From: Novosphingobium sp. ZN18A2
GTDB lineage: Bacteria; Pseudomonadota; Alphaproteobacteria; Sphingomonadales; Sphingomonadaceae
Reading direction: 5' to 3'
DNA: 64,000 nt
Assembly: GCF_036784765.1 (NCBI RefSeq)
Contig: NZ_CP136651.1
Span: 2,294,001 to 2,358,000, forward strand
Positions 19,349-28,261 of the stretch are shown here, piece after piece. The notes beneath the pieces were generated by a model, which had not been told where the DNA came from, did no database searches, and saw nothing but the letters and a program-made list of their open reading frames with translations. How positions within the stretch are numbered: position 1 is the stretch's first letter; the number at the start of each line of letters is the position of its first letter. The position numbers and the translations under genes were made by a program.

Positions 19349-20365
19349 TCAATGCCCGTGCAGATAAATCGCAAACGAGCTTAGCAGATAGACCGACAGC
19401 AGCGCGAGGCTGACCCAGCCGACCCAGCCGAAGAAGCGGTTTCCCGGCCGATACAGCAGCGCAACGATCAGGATTCCGCTCATGATGCAGCCGGCGAAAG
19501 CGGTTACCGCATGCGCGGGCGAAACGTGGGCGAACAGCGATCCGGGCCTGTAAACCGTATCGTCCACGGCGATCACCAGGATATCGAACAGGTTGCTGCC
19601 CAGCAGCGTGCCGATCGCCAGGTTGGGGGCATTGCGCCGCAGCGCGCTGATCGTCACGGTCGCTTCGGGCAGAGACGTGGCCGCCGCGATCAGCAGCGTG
19701 CCGACAAAGCTGTATTGCCACCCCGTCTGCTGCGCGATCTGGGTACCCGCAATCGGAAGCAGCGCGCCGGCGCCCGAAACGATCGCCGCCGCCCCGGCAT
19801 AGCGGATCACCGCGCCGCGCAGGCCGATATCGGGGGCGATTTCGTCTTCCGCGGCGGGGGTTGCCGAATGGCGCCGTTCATAGAAGAACGCGGCCCGCAT
19901 CGCGACCAGGTAGAACAGGATCAGGAACGGGGTGTAGAGGCTTACATGCCCGATCCGGAAGTTCAGATCGTCCCGCGTTTCCAGTATCAGCGCCCCCACC
20001 AGCCCCGTAAGGATGATGCCGAACCCGGCCGTCAGGATGTGGCCCTGGTCGACCCGGCGATAAACGGGCTCGTCGCGGCTAAGCCCGTCAAGCACCACCA
20101 GCAGCGCGAGGTTGATCACGATGCTGCCCAGCGCATCGCCCATGGCGATATTCGGCGCGTTGGCGATGGTAACCGAGCTGACGCCGGTGAACAGTTCGGG
20201 CAGCGACGTTGCCGTTGCCAGAAGCACCAGCCCAATCCACGAAGCAGACAATCCCGTCAGGCGGGAAATCGCTTCGCCATAAAGGGTAAGCCGGTATCCG
20301 GCGCGCCCGATCAGCAGCGCGCAGATCGCGAATTCGAACCACGGCATGAATGCCCAGAGCGTCAT
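19349..20365 (-). CDS. calcium/cation antiporter, CaCA (NCX-like) family
   Basis: 338 residues, about ten membrane helices in two inverted halves. Each half has the family alpha-repeat: LLATATSLPELFTG and IAAATSLPEATVT, with the ion-binding Glu in each. ATG 20365 overlaps the stop of the P-type ATPase gene (ATGA), so the two cation pumps are translated together. It is predicted to exchange Ca2+ (or Na+) for H+ or Na+ across the inner membrane. Pairing a Ca2+-type ATPase with an antiporter in one operon suggests tight calcium control. Confidence 0.92.
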   Translation of the reverse strand: MTLWAFMPWFEFAICALLIGRAGYRLTLYGEAISRLTGLSASWIGLVLLATATSLPELFTGVSSVTIANAPNIAMGDALGSIVINLALLVVLDGLSRDEPVYRRVDQGHILTAGFGIILTGLVGALILETRDDLNFRIGHVSLYTPFLILFYLVAMRAAFFYERRHSATPAAEDEIAPDIGLRGAVIRYAGAAAIVSGAGALLPIAGTQIAQQTGWQYSFVGTLLIAAATSLPEATVTISALRRNAPNLAIGTLLGSNLFDILVIAVDDTVYRPGSLFAHVSPAHAVTAFAGCIMSGILIVALLYRPGNRFFGWVGWVSLALLSVYLLSSFAIYLHGH

Positions 20366-23028
20366 CGCCCGGCTCTCCGCAACCCGTGGATCGCCATCAT
20401 CGCCGCCTGGATCAGCACGACCGGCGCGCAACTTGCCGCCACAATCACGGCCCACATCGAAGCATCGGGCCTTGCCAGCCCCAATATCCCCGCCAAGCCC
20501 GGAAGGTAGGGCGGGATTGCCAGCAACGCGGTGCACAGGGCCAGTGCGCCCCATACCCAGCGATTGCGCGTGATCTCGTTCCCTAACAGGCCCGAGGCCG
20601 CGTTGCGCATGTTGAACACATGCGCAAGCTGCGAAAAGGCCAGAGTCAGGAACGTGACCGTAACCAGCGCTTGCTGGTCAAGTTTCAGCCATGCCTTGCC
20701 CATCGCCATCGCGGCGAACGTGGCGCCCGTCAGCACCAGCCCGTGCAGCACGATGGTGCGCCATTGCGCACGGCCCAGTATCGGCTCTCCCGGCGGGCGC
20801 GGCGGATGCTGCATGACCTTGTCATCCCCCTCCCCCGCCGCAAGCGCGAATGCCGGGAAAACGTCTGTCACAAGGTTCAGGTAGAGGATCTGCAAGGGCA
20901 GGATCGGCAAGGGCAGGCCCAGCGCAACCGCCAGCCCGACGATCAGCACCTCGCTCAGGTTGCAGGACAGCAGGAAAGCGGCGAAACGGCGTATGTTGCC
21001 GAAAATCACGCGGCCTTCGCGGATCGCCAGCACGATCGTGGGAAAGGCATCGTCCAGCAGCACCATGGCCGATGCTTCGCGCGCAACGTCGGTTCCGCGC
21101 TGGCCCATGGCCACGCCGATATCGGCCTGCCGCAGCGCCGGGGCGTCGTTAACGCCGTCACCCGTCATCGCAACGATCTCTCCATGGTTCTGGTACGCAT
21201 TGACCAGAGCCAGCTTTTCGGACGGTTCGACACGGGCGAAGATGTTGGCGGCAAGCAGTTCTCCATCCCGGCCCGATCCGAGCTGCGCCAGGTCGGTCCC
21301 CTCGACCGTCAGCGCGTCGTGCCCGGCAAGACCCACGGCCTGCCCGATGCTGCGGGCGGTAACGGCATGGTCGCCGGTCATCATCACCACGCGCACGCCC
21401 GCACGCTGGCAATCGCGGATGGCGGCTGGAACGTCGCCGCGCGCCGGGTCTTCCAGCCCCACGATCCCCAACAGCGCAAGGTCGCGATAGGGGGGCGCAT
21501 CGCAATCCCCGCCGACCTTGCTGGCCAGCGCCAGAACGCGCAGCCCCTGCGCGCCAAGTTCCTGGACCCTGCCCATCCATGCGTCGCGAACGTCGTCCGT
21601 CATGGCATGATCGCCATCGGGCGCCTTCTCGCTGTCGCAAGCCGCCAGAACCGCCTCGGGCGCGCCCTTTACCGCAAAGAGGAAGCGGCCGTCGCAGCGG
21701 TGGACCGTCGCCATCATGCGCGTGGCCGTATCGAAGGCGCAGGCCCGCACCGGCGGCAGTTTTTCCAGCAAGGCCCGACGTTCCAGCCCGGCATTTCCGG
21801 CCGCGCGAAGCAGCGCCAGTTCCATGGGATCGCCCACGTCGCCGGATGTCCCCGCATCCCCGCCTCCAAGGCTCGCTTCATTGCACAGGGCCGCGATCTG
21901 CAGAAGCGCGCGCACCGCGCCATCGCTGCCAAACGCATGCGCGTCGACCGTGCCTGACGGAAGCACGGCTTTCGCCACGGACATCCGGTTTTCGGTGAGC
22001 GTCCCGGTCTTGTCGGTCAGGATCAGCGTCGTCGCCCCCAGCGTCTCGACCGCGGAAAGGCGCTCGACCAGCGCGTTGCGGCGCGCCATGCGCCACATCC
22101 CGCGCGCCAGCGCCAGGGTCGCGACGACGGGCAGACCTTCCGGGATCGCGGCAACAGCCAGCGCGATCGCGGTCGTCACGATCCGCAGAGGATCGTGCCC
22201 CTGCGCGATGCCAAGACCGACCAGAGCCAAAGCCAGCGCAAGCGTCAGCCAGAGCAACTGGCCCGAAAGGCGCGCAAGGCTTTTTTCCAGCGGCGAGCGT
22301 TCCGGATTCGCGTCTTCCACCAGCCGCGAGATATTGCCCAGCTCCGTATTGATCCCGGTGCCTACCACCACCGCGCGCCCGCTGCCGCGAATGGTCGACG
22401 TGCCCTTGAACAGCATGGACCGGCGGTCTGCCAGCCGTGTCTCGATGCCGACGGGTTCAGGCGACTTGTCGACCGGAACCGATTCCCCGGTAAAGGTCGA
22501 TTCGTCTGCCGCGACACTGGATGAAGACAGCAGCCGCAAATCGGCGGAGACAGAATCCCCCGCATCCAGCAGAACCACGTCGCCCGGCACAAGATCGGCC
22601 GCGGCCACCATGCGCGCCGTTCCATCGCGCAGCACCCGTGCGGACCGCGTCCCCAGCGACCGCAATGCCTCCATCGACCTTGCCGCCCTGATCTCCGTAA
22701 AAAACCCGATCAAGGTATTGAAAAGAAGTACAAGAAGGACTGCAATGCCTTCGGGCCATTCCCGAAAATAGAACGACAGCGCGGCGGCGGCGGCCAGCAG
22801 GTAAACCACCGGACTGGCCAACTGGTGCAGCAGGATCGACAACTTCCGCACCCGCCTGCGCGACCGGATCGTATTCGGGCCAAACCGGCCAAGCCGGCGA
22901 TCCGCCTCTGCCTGCGAAAGACCGGCGGCCGGATCTACGTCCAGCGCGACGATCACGTCGGCCGCAGGCAAATGGTGCGCCCCGGCCAGGGCGGCGCAAT
23001 CCGGCTGCAAATCTGCCTGCGGCTTCAT
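20362..23028 (-). CDS. P2-type cation-transporting ATPase (Ca2+-ATPase-like)
   Basis: 888 residues. N-terminal cation-ATPase domain, actuator TGES (180-183), M4 motif PEGLP (296-300), phosphorylation site DKTGTLT (Asp339), nucleotide-binding KGAPE, hinge TGDGVND and the six C-terminal helices with SEVLIVGLAVALGLPLP and LNLVTDVFPAFAL. The PEGLP motif and overall length fit P2A calcium pumps or closely related P2 pumps. The neighbour is a CaCA antiporter. An FNR box lies 265 nt upstream in a long leader region. Confidence 0.93.
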   Translation of the reverse strand: MKPQADLQPDCAALAGAHHLPAADVIVALDVDPAAGLSQAEADRRLGRFGPNTIRSRRRVRKLSILLHQLASPVVYLLAAAAALSFYFREWPEGIAVLLVLLFNTLIGFFTEIRAARSMEALRSLGTRSARVLRDGTARMVAAADLVPGDVVLLDAGDSVSADLRLLSSSSVAADESTFTGESVPVDKSPEPVGIETRLADRRSMLFKGTSTIRGSGRAVVVGTGINTELGNISRLVEDANPERSPLEKSLARLSGQLLWLTLALALALVGLGIAQGHDPLRIVTTAIALAVAAIPEGLPVVATLALARGMWRMARRNALVERLSAVETLGATTLILTDKTGTLTENRMSVAKAVLPSGTVDAHAFGSDGAVRALLQIAALCNEASLGGGDAGTSGDVGDPMELALLRAAGNAGLERRALLEKLPPVRACAFDTATRMMATVHRCDGRFLFAVKGAPEAVLAACDSEKAPDGDHAMTDDVRDAWMGRVQELGAQGLRVLALASKVGGDCDAPPYRDLALLGIVGLEDPARGDVPAAIRDCQRAGVRVVMMTGDHAVTARSIGQAVGLAGHDALTVEGTDLAQLGSGRDGELLAANIFARVEPSEKLALVNAYQNHGEIVAMTGDGVNDAPALRQADIGVAMGQRGTDVAREASAMVLLDDAFPTIVLAIREGRVIFGNIRRFAAFLLSCNLSEVLIVGLAVALGLPLPILPLQILYLNLVTDVFPAFALAAGEGDDKVMQHPPRPPGEPILGRAQWRTIVLHGLVLTGATFAAMAMGKAWLKLDQQALVTVTFLTLAFSQLAHVFNMRNAASGLLGNEITRNRWVWGALALCTALLAIPPYLPGLAGILGLARPDASMWAVIVAASCAPVVLIQAAMMAIHGLRRAGR

Positions 23029-23292
23029 AAGCGGCCTTTTACCGCAGGCCGGCCGCGAAATTAACCCGTTTCGGACCCCGGGAAGGTTTGCGCGTCGGTT
23101 TTGCCGCGCACGCTTTCGTTGCCAGCGTGCCTGTTCGGCAACGTGATGATCGGCGGGTTCAAGGCGGTACTCGTCCTGTCGCCCGCCGCCTGCCGCAGGA
23201 GCAGATTACCGAAGAAGCCGTGGAACTGGCAGCCGGATCGCAAGCCGGCCGGCATTGAGGCATCGTCCGAATTTGGGACGATTGCGAAATTA

Positions 23293-23306
23293 TTGATCTG
23301 GATCAA
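23293..23306. promoter_or_regulatory. FNR/Anr box
   Basis: TTGATCTGGATCAA matches the FNR consensus TTGAT-N4-ATCAA exactly. It is 265 nt upstream of the P-type ATPase start. No good -10 element is found 22 nt away on either strand, so which direction it serves is unclear. Confidence 0.75.
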
Positions 23307-23492
23307 AGAGGTTTTATTGCTTTCTTGACAAAGACTTGCCAAATCAAACGACGACTTTGCACGAACTGCTGGAAGATCGAGCGGGGGACGGAAACATGAC
23401 TATGCTGCCCTGCCGTCCGCATCGAAGCGTTCGCCCCGAGGGCAGAGCCTGCCGGCGGGGTATTGTCCGGCTAAGTTTCACCACATGACCAT

Positions 23493-23510
23493 AAGTATTA
23501 TATCATACTT
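23493..23510. promoter_or_regulatory. AT-rich 18-bp near-palindrome
   Basis: AAGTATTATATCATACTT: 6-bp perfect arms, eight of nine positions symmetric. Lies between the FNR box and the GC hairpin, without an adjacent regulator gene. Possible operator. Confidence 0.25.
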
Positions 23511-23608
23511 TGCTAATGCAGCGCGCGTTACTAGCTATGATGCTCGAACCATCGGTTAGCGCGCTGCTGAACGAAAGTCCGTGTCGGGTCGCCTGAGGTG
23601 GCACGGAC

Positions 23609-23638
23609 GGGGCCGGGCCTTTCAAACGGCCCGGCCCC
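23609..23638. terminator. strong GC hairpin after the phosphoribosyltransferase gene
   Basis: GGGGCCGGGCC/GGCCCGGCCCC, an 11-bp perfect stem with an 8-nt loop, 18 nt past the stop of the leftward operon. No T-run follows on either strand, so it may terminate with Rho or stabilise RNA ends. Confidence 0.6.
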
Positions 23639-23655
23639 AATTCAGGGATTATCGA

Positions 23656-24345
23656 TCAGCGGCCAGTCTGGCCCAATGTGCCTGTTCCGCCAGTCCAACT
23701 TTTCGCCTCGGCCAGAAGGCGGATCACTTCCTCATCCTCGGTCTGCCGGAAATCGCTATAGTGCAGGCCCACCGCCCGGAACGGTTCGGGCGTGGCAAGG
23801 CACACCACACGGTCGCACAGCGCGCGCATCTGCTGCACCACGTCTGCCGGGGCGAGTGGCACCGCCAGCACGATCCGCGCGGGCTCTGTCCTGGCGAGCC
23901 CGCGCAGCGCCGCGCGAACGGTGCTGCCGGTGGCAATACCGTCATCCACCACCACGACCGTGCGCCCCTTCAGCTCTACGGGAGGCCCGGTGCGATAGAG
24001 CGCGCGCCGCCGCTCTATCTCGGCAAGTTCGCGCCGCACCTGCAGTTCGATATATTCGCTCCCCGCACCGACCATGCGCGCCATGGCATCGTCCATCACT
24101 ACTTGCGGCGAAGCCCCGTCTACCAGCGCCCCGATGCCATATTCCTCATGGCCCGGCGCTCCGATCTTGCGGACCATCAGGATGTCGAGCGGTGCGCCAA
24201 GCGCCTTGGCAACCTCGAAACCCACCGGCACGCCGCCGCGCGGCAGAGCCAGCACCACGGGATCTTCAAGATCGAGAGGCAGAACCGTGGCTGCCAGCTT
24301 TTCGCCAGCCTCGCGGCGATCCGCAAACAGCACGTCCTGCGTCAT
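23656..24345 (-). CDS. phosphoribosyltransferase family protein
   Basis: 229 residues. ATG 24345 overlaps the upstream hydrolase stop (ATGA). The PRPP-binding loop is VVVDDGIATGST (131-142), preceded by a flexible-loop region (KIGAPGHEEYGIGALVDG) and the N-terminal LALPRGGVPVGFEVA. This type, long known only as a stand-alone or hydrolase-fused phosphoribosyltransferase homologue, has no assigned base substrate. It is the last gene of a three-gene operon with a dienelactone-hydrolase-like protein and an erythromycin-esterase homologue, a recurrent but unexplained combination. Confidence 0.88.
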   Translation of the reverse strand: MTQDVLFADRREAGEKLAATVLPLDLEDPVVLALPRGGVPVGFEVAKALGAPLDILMVRKIGAPGHEEYGIGALVDGASPQVVMDDAMARMVGAGSEYIELQVRRELAEIERRRALYRTGPPVELKGRTVVVVDDGIATGSTVRAALRGLARTEPARIVLAVPLAPADVVQQMRALCDRVVCLATPEPFRAVGLHYSDFRQTEDEEVIRLLAEAKSWTGGTGTLGQTGR

Positions 24346-25004
24346 CGCGCATCTCCCACATGACGGCGGAACCATTCGATCGCCAGTGCGACAACCTGAT
24401 CCAGCGTGCCCGGCTCTTCGAACAGGTGGCCTGCCCCCGGGACGATAACCAGGTCGCGTTCGCAGCGCATCGCGTCATAAGCACCGGCATTCAGATCGAT
24501 CACGATTTCATCCAGCCCGCCCACGATCAGCAAGACCGGCGCACGCACCCGTGCCAGCGCGTCGGCACCGGCGAGGTCGGACCGCCCGCCTCGGGACACG
24601 ACCGCCGCTATGCGCGGATCGGCTGCGGCTGCCCGCAATACCGCACCGCCGCCAGTGCTGGCCCCGAAATAGCAGGGGCGCAGATCGCGCGTTTCAGGCT
24701 GTTCCGCGGCCCAGTCCACCGCGATACGCAACCGGGCGGCAAGCAAGGCAATGTCGAACACGTTGCGCCGGTCCCGCTCTTCCTGCGGCGTCAGCAGATC
24801 GAGCAAAAGCGTTGCCAGGCCGGCCTCACGAAGGCGCGCCGCGACATAGTTGTTGCGCGGGCTCAACCGGCCGCTACCGCTGCCGTGCGCAAAGATCACC
24901 AGTCCCTTTGCCCCTTGCGGCACGCCGAGGATGGCAGACAGGCCCAGCCTTTCACCGATCAGCACGTCGCGCGGCGCGCCCGTAGGAGGGGCGGGTCCGG
25001 TCAT
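24342..25004 (-). CDS. dienelactone hydrolase family / alpha-beta hydrolase
   Basis: 220 residues. ATG 25004 overlaps the esterase-like stop (ATGA). Nucleophile elbow GASTGG (Ser116), oxyanion stretch FAHGSGSGRLSPRNNYVA (residues 38-55), acid in GGLDEIV and catalytic His in PGAGHLFEEPG complete a Ser-His-Asp triad; true dienelactone hydrolases use Cys instead. The GSGSGRLSPRNNYVA loop is typical of the group found next to or fused with phosphoribosyltransferases. Substrate unknown. Confidence 0.88.
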   Translation of the reverse strand: MTGPAPPTGAPRDVLIGERLGLSAILGVPQGAKGLVIFAHGSGSGRLSPRNNYVAARLREAGLATLLLDLLTPQEERDRRNVFDIALLAARLRIAVDWAAEQPETRDLRPCYFGASTGGGAVLRAAAADPRIAAVVSRGGRSDLAGADALARVRAPVLLIVGGLDEIVIDLNAGAYDAMRCERDLVIVPGAGHLFEEPGTLDQVVALAIEWFRRHVGDAR

Positions 25005-26326
25005 AGCCCGAACGGCCAGACTTCGGGCGCACCGCGCGGGCGTTCGTGCCCCAGCGGAGTGACCGCGCGCGTTTCCTCGAACCACACGAAGGCATCGAAC
25101 TGGTCGGCAAGAACGGCTTCAAAATAGTGGCTCGCGCGCTCGGTTTCCGGCCGATAGACGACGCCGATCGCCCGTTCCAGCAGCGTCTGCGAAAGCAATT
25201 CGACCAGATCCTTTCGCTTGCGTCCGCGCCAGTCGGTAAGGCTGCGCGCATAGCCGGTGCGGCGGAACGCGGATTCCCAGCTGTCGTCGCGCGCCGGGCG
25301 CACCTGCATGATGCGCATGTCCGCCCCCCAGTCTGACGCCGCTGCCACCGAGCCGCGATCGGTTCCGAAACCGACAAGCACCGCCTGGTCTCCGAACGCG
25401 GCGCGCGAAAGTTCGCCTATGTTGAACTCTCCGTGCCAGCCCATCGAGGTGGCCGAAGCGTTGCCGACGTGTGAATTGTGCGCCCAGACGACCGCGCGCG
25501 CATCCTCGCGATGCGCCATGATGCGCAGAAGCGTATCGAACATGTGCCGGTCGCGCAGGTTCCAGCTGGCCGTCGATCCGCGATACATCGCCCGGTAATA
25601 TTGCTCTGCCCCCCGCACGATGCGGGCATTCTGCTCCGCATCAAAATAGGTCTCTCCATCGTCTTCCAGATAGGCCATGCGACTGGCCAGCAGCTTTTCA
25701 AGCTGGGCCACGACCGCTTCCTCACACCCCTTGAGCAGGCCCTGCGTCACCGCCCGTCCATAGTGTTGCGGCTCGTCGTGCCATGGCGTGAGGCAGGCAT
25801 AGCGCCGCCGGGCCTCCGCCGCCGCGGCGGGGTCATGCACGTCCAGATAGGTCGTCACCGCATGGATGGATTCGCCCAGCGAATAAACGTCCAGCCCGTG
25901 CATACACGCCCGTCGATCGTCGGGCAGCGTGGCGTTGTGCGCCCGCAGCCAGTCGGCCAGCGCCAGCACCTCCCGGTTACGCCACATCCAGGTGGGGAAG
26001 CGCTGGAATGCCTCGCCCTTGCATGGACGCGGCGCACGATGGCGGGCGTAATCGTCTATTCGGGCGATGTCGGGCCAGTCCCCCTCTACCGCCACGATGT
26101 TGAAGCCGTGCCGTTCGATCAGCCGCCGGGTGATCGCCGCGCGCGCGGCATAGAATTCGTGCGTGCCGTGCGTGGCCTCGCCAAGCAGAACCAAGCGCGC
26201 ATCGCCGAACCGGTCAAACGGGTCGGCAAAGTCCTGCGCATCGGCATTGGGCAACTGCTCTGCCGCATCGCGCAGGCCGCCGATCAGGTCAGCCTCGCTA
26301 ACGGTAATCCGGCTCTCGATCGACAT
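25001..26326 (-). CDS. erythromycin esterase-like protein (Ere/ChaN-fold superfamily)
   Basis: 441 residues; ATG 26326 follows GGCGGAG. Motifs: LLGEATHGTHEFYAARAAI (catalytic His/Glu loop of Ere enzymes), VAVEGDWPD, FPTWMWRNREV, GLDVYSLGESIHAV and VVWAHNSHVGNASAT. True Ere enzymes hydrolyse macrolide lactones, but this branch is chromosomal, widespread and linked to a phosphoribosyltransferase, so resistance is not the likely role. First gene of the operon and placed 175 nt downstream of a class-II-type FNR promoter. Confidence 0.9.
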   Translation of the reverse strand: MSIESRITVSEADLIGGLRDAAEQLPNADAQDFADPFDRFGDARLVLLGEATHGTHEFYAARAAITRRLIERHGFNIVAVEGDWPDIARIDDYARHRAPRPCKGEAFQRFPTWMWRNREVLALADWLRAHNATLPDDRRACMHGLDVYSLGESIHAVTTYLDVHDPAAAAEARRRYACLTPWHDEPQHYGRAVTQGLLKGCEEAVVAQLEKLLASRMAYLEDDGETYFDAEQNARIVRGAEQYYRAMYRGSTASWNLRDRHMFDTLLRIMAHREDARAVVWAHNSHVGNASATSMGWHGEFNIGELSRAAFGDQAVLVGFGTDRGSVAAASDWGADMRIMQVRPARDDSWESAFRRTGYARSLTDWRGRKRKDLVELLSQTLLERAIGVVYRPETERASHYFEAVLADQFDAFVWFEETRAVTPLGHERPRGAPEVWPFGL

Positions 26327-26508
26327 CGGTCGCTCCGCCAGTCTGCAACATGGACGTTTGCGGCGAACCGGCCCTGCCCGCACCGTCTACCGACTGACGC
26401 GGCAGTGATCGGGCATGGCGCCGCTCCGCGCCGATTGACCCGCAAGCCCAGACACCGCAAAAAGTGGCAGCCGTTCGGCCGCCAGAGCTTACTTGGGTCG
26501 TGGCAGCA

Positions 26509-26550
26509 TATATACCCGATTCGGATTTAATTCACTTGATCCCGATCAAG
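26509..26550 (-). promoter_or_regulatory. FNR-dependent (class II) promoter of the esterase/hydrolase/PRTase operon
   Basis: Perfect FNR box TTGATCCCGATCAA at 26536-26549 (arms extend to 6 bp). On the minus strand 21 nt separate it from a TATATA -10 element (26514-26509). That places the box centre about 41 nt from the expected start near 26502, the layout of FNR class II promoters. The untranslated leader would be about 175 nt. Confidence 0.75.
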
Positions 26551-26615
26551 AAGATCCGGGCCGATCTGCAAATCCATGATTTCACGTTCGTTTATTCGGT
26601 AATGCACATGCCAAT

Positions 26616-27452
26616 TCAAACAGGTATTGTCCTGTACAGGAAATCTAGCACGGCCGCGTTGAACTGATCGTTGCGGTCGCCTGCGACCATGTGACCGGCA
26701 CCCGTTATATTGGTGACTTCAAGCGCGGGGATCCGACGTCTGAGATCGGCGACGCCCTCATCAGTAACAATGTCGGATTTGAGTCCGCGGACCAGCATCG
26801 TCGGAATCCTGTCGGTCCAGTCCGCTTCATCCATCACGCTCAGCAGAAAACTTGGCTGGCCTTCCGCACCATCCAGTATGCGCGGGTCCCAATGCCAGCG
26901 CCAGCGTCCATCGTCGTCCTGCCTGAGGTTTTTCGCAAGGCCGGATACGTCGTCGGGCCGCGGCCGGTCCGGATTGTAGGCGGCAATCGCGTCTGCCGCT
27001 TCCTCAAGATCGACAAATCCCTCGGGGCGGGAGGTCATGAAGGCGCGGATGCGCGCGACACCGTCGACCGAAACGAGCGGCACGATGTCCACAAGCACAA
27101 GAGCCGCGGGATCGAGCCCCTCAGTCGCAGCCTTGAGCGACGTAGCTCCGCCGAGCGAAGCGCCAACGAGGGCGAAGGGACTGTTTCCCGCCGCAACGAC
27201 TGCCCTGAGATCGGCTGCCCGCCCCGCCAGATCGTAGCGTCCCTGTGGGTCCCAATCGCTGTCGCCATGGCCGAGCAGATCGTAGTTGATGACCCGATAG
27301 CCGGCATTCGCCAGTTCCACCCCGGCACGCGACCAACTGTGCCGCGTCTGCCCGCCTCCATGCCCGAGCACGACGGTCGGAGCGTCCTGTGGCCCCATTA
27401 TGTCGGCAGCGATGGTCAGGCCATTGCGTGTGCGTATTCTGATCGTCGCCAC
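26616..27452 (-). CDS. alpha/beta hydrolase
   Basis: 278 residues from the GTG at 27452, which GGGGAG precedes by 9 nt; no ATG is available and a GTG 51 nt upstream lacks a site. Hydrolase fold: LGHGGGQTRHSW oxyanion region, YDLLGHGDSDW, nucleophile elbow GASLGG (Ser99), acid after MLVRGLKSDIV, and catalytic His in GAGHMVAGDRNDQF. This pattern is common in peroxidase-like or epoxide-type hydrolases of sphingomonads. Stands alone, divergent from nasT; substrate unknown. Confidence 0.85.
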   Translation of the reverse strand: MATIRIRTRNGLTIAADIMGPQDAPTVVLGHGGGQTRHSWSRAGVELANAGYRVINYDLLGHGDSDWDPQGRYDLAGRAADLRAVVAAGNSPFALVGASLGGATSLKAATEGLDPAALVLVDIVPLVSVDGVARIRAFMTSRPEGFVDLEEAADAIAAYNPDRPRPDDVSGLAKNLRQDDDGRWRWHWDPRILDGAEGQPSFLLSVMDEADWTDRIPTMLVRGLKSDIVTDEGVADLRRRIPALEVTNITGAGHMVAGDRNDQFNAAVLDFLYRTIPV

Positions 27453-27679
27453 GGCAGGCTTCTCCCCGTTGGAACTTTCGCCAGAATGACGAAAAACCCG
27501 CACATGCGCATAAAATCAATACCGGAACGTACCCCAATGTTGTTTTGGGCGGGTTCCCGACGAAGACCGCCATGTCCGCCGGCGCGCCTTCGTTGGCCGT
27601 CACGACGCCGGCGTTGGACCGGTTGCGCTGGATATCATCCCATGTTGCCAACGCCCTTGCTGCATCGCACAAGGGGGAC

Positions 27680-28261
27680 ATGCGTATCGCCATCGTCGAT
27701 GAAAGTGCCTCTCGTGCGGCTGTGATCCGGGAGGGCCTGGTCGCGATCGAAGGTTGCGAAATCTTCGTCGTGAACGAAAGGCGCGGCCTTGTGGCGCGGA
27801 TCGGAGAGATCGAACCGGACATCGTGTTGATGGACCTGGGCAACCCGTCGCGCGACGTGCTTGAGGAATACTTCACGGTCAGCCGCGCGTTGGCAAAGCC
27901 GATTGCCATGTTCGTTGACGAATCCGATGAGGAATCGATCGCGGCATCGGTCGAAGCCGGGGTGTCCGCCTATGTTGTCGACGGGCTGGCACCGGGCCGC
28001 ATCCGCCCGCTGCTCGATCTCGCGGTGCGCCGGTTCAATGCTTTCGCGCGCCTGCAGGCCGACCTGAACGAAGCGCGCGGCAAACTGGCCGACCGCGAGA
28101 CGATAGACCGCGCCAAGCGCATCCTGATGGACACCCGCGGCATATCGGAGCCGGACGCCTATTCCGAACTGCGCAGCACGGCGATGAACCAGGGCCGCCG
28201 CATCGTCGACATCGCCGAAGCGGTCGTGACCGCGCAAAAGCTTATGGGGGGCAAGCCTTGA
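27680..28261 (+). CDS. nasT: ANTAR-domain antitermination regulator NasT
   Basis: 193 residues; ATG 27680 has GGGGGAC just upstream. N-terminal receiver-like domain (MRIAIVDESASRAAV, Asp in VLMDLGNP), then the ANTAR RNA-binding helices (KLADRETIDRAKRILMD, ISEPDAYSELRSTAMNQGR, VDIAEAVV). NasT binds paired hairpins in nitrate-gene leaders and prevents transcription termination. Its activity is held off by NasS until nitrate or nitrite binds. nasS follows with a TTGA overlap. Two matching leaders are present in this window (29467-29702 and 35316-35547). Confidence 0.95.
   Translation: MRIAIVDESASRAAVIREGLVAIEGCEIFVVNERRGLVARIGEIEPDIVLMDLGNPSRDVLEEYFTVSRALAKPIAMFVDESDEESIAASVEAGVSAYVVDGLAPGRIRPLLDLAVRRFNAFARLQADLNEARGKLADRETIDRAKRILMDTRGISEPDAYSELRSTAMNQGRRIVDIAEAVVTAQKLMGGKP

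Larger units (their letters stand above)
23029..23655. other. 627-nt gap with FNR box, palindrome and hairpins; no clear gene
   Basis: No convincing protein gene. It holds a perfect FNR box (23293-23306), an 18-bp near-palindrome (23493-23510), 9-bp arms GCAGCGCGC/GCGCGCTGC around a 31-nt loop (about 23519-23567) and a strong GC hairpin (23609-23638). A 30-codon open frame (23395-23487, plus strand) begins after GGGGGACGG but resembles nothing known. The region could carry the P-ATPase promoter on the minus strand and a small RNA on the plus strand. Confidence 0.4.

Noticed and set aside
23395..23487. 30-codon open frame starting MTMLPCRPHRSV in the 627-nt gap
   Set aside because: Ribosome site is only fair, composition is Arg-rich like random GC frames, and no family is recognised; kept as part of the gap description only.
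26509..26514. TATATA as a stand-alone sigma-70 promoter
   Set aside because: No good -35 sequence at 17 nt; it fits better as the -10 of the FNR-activated promoter.
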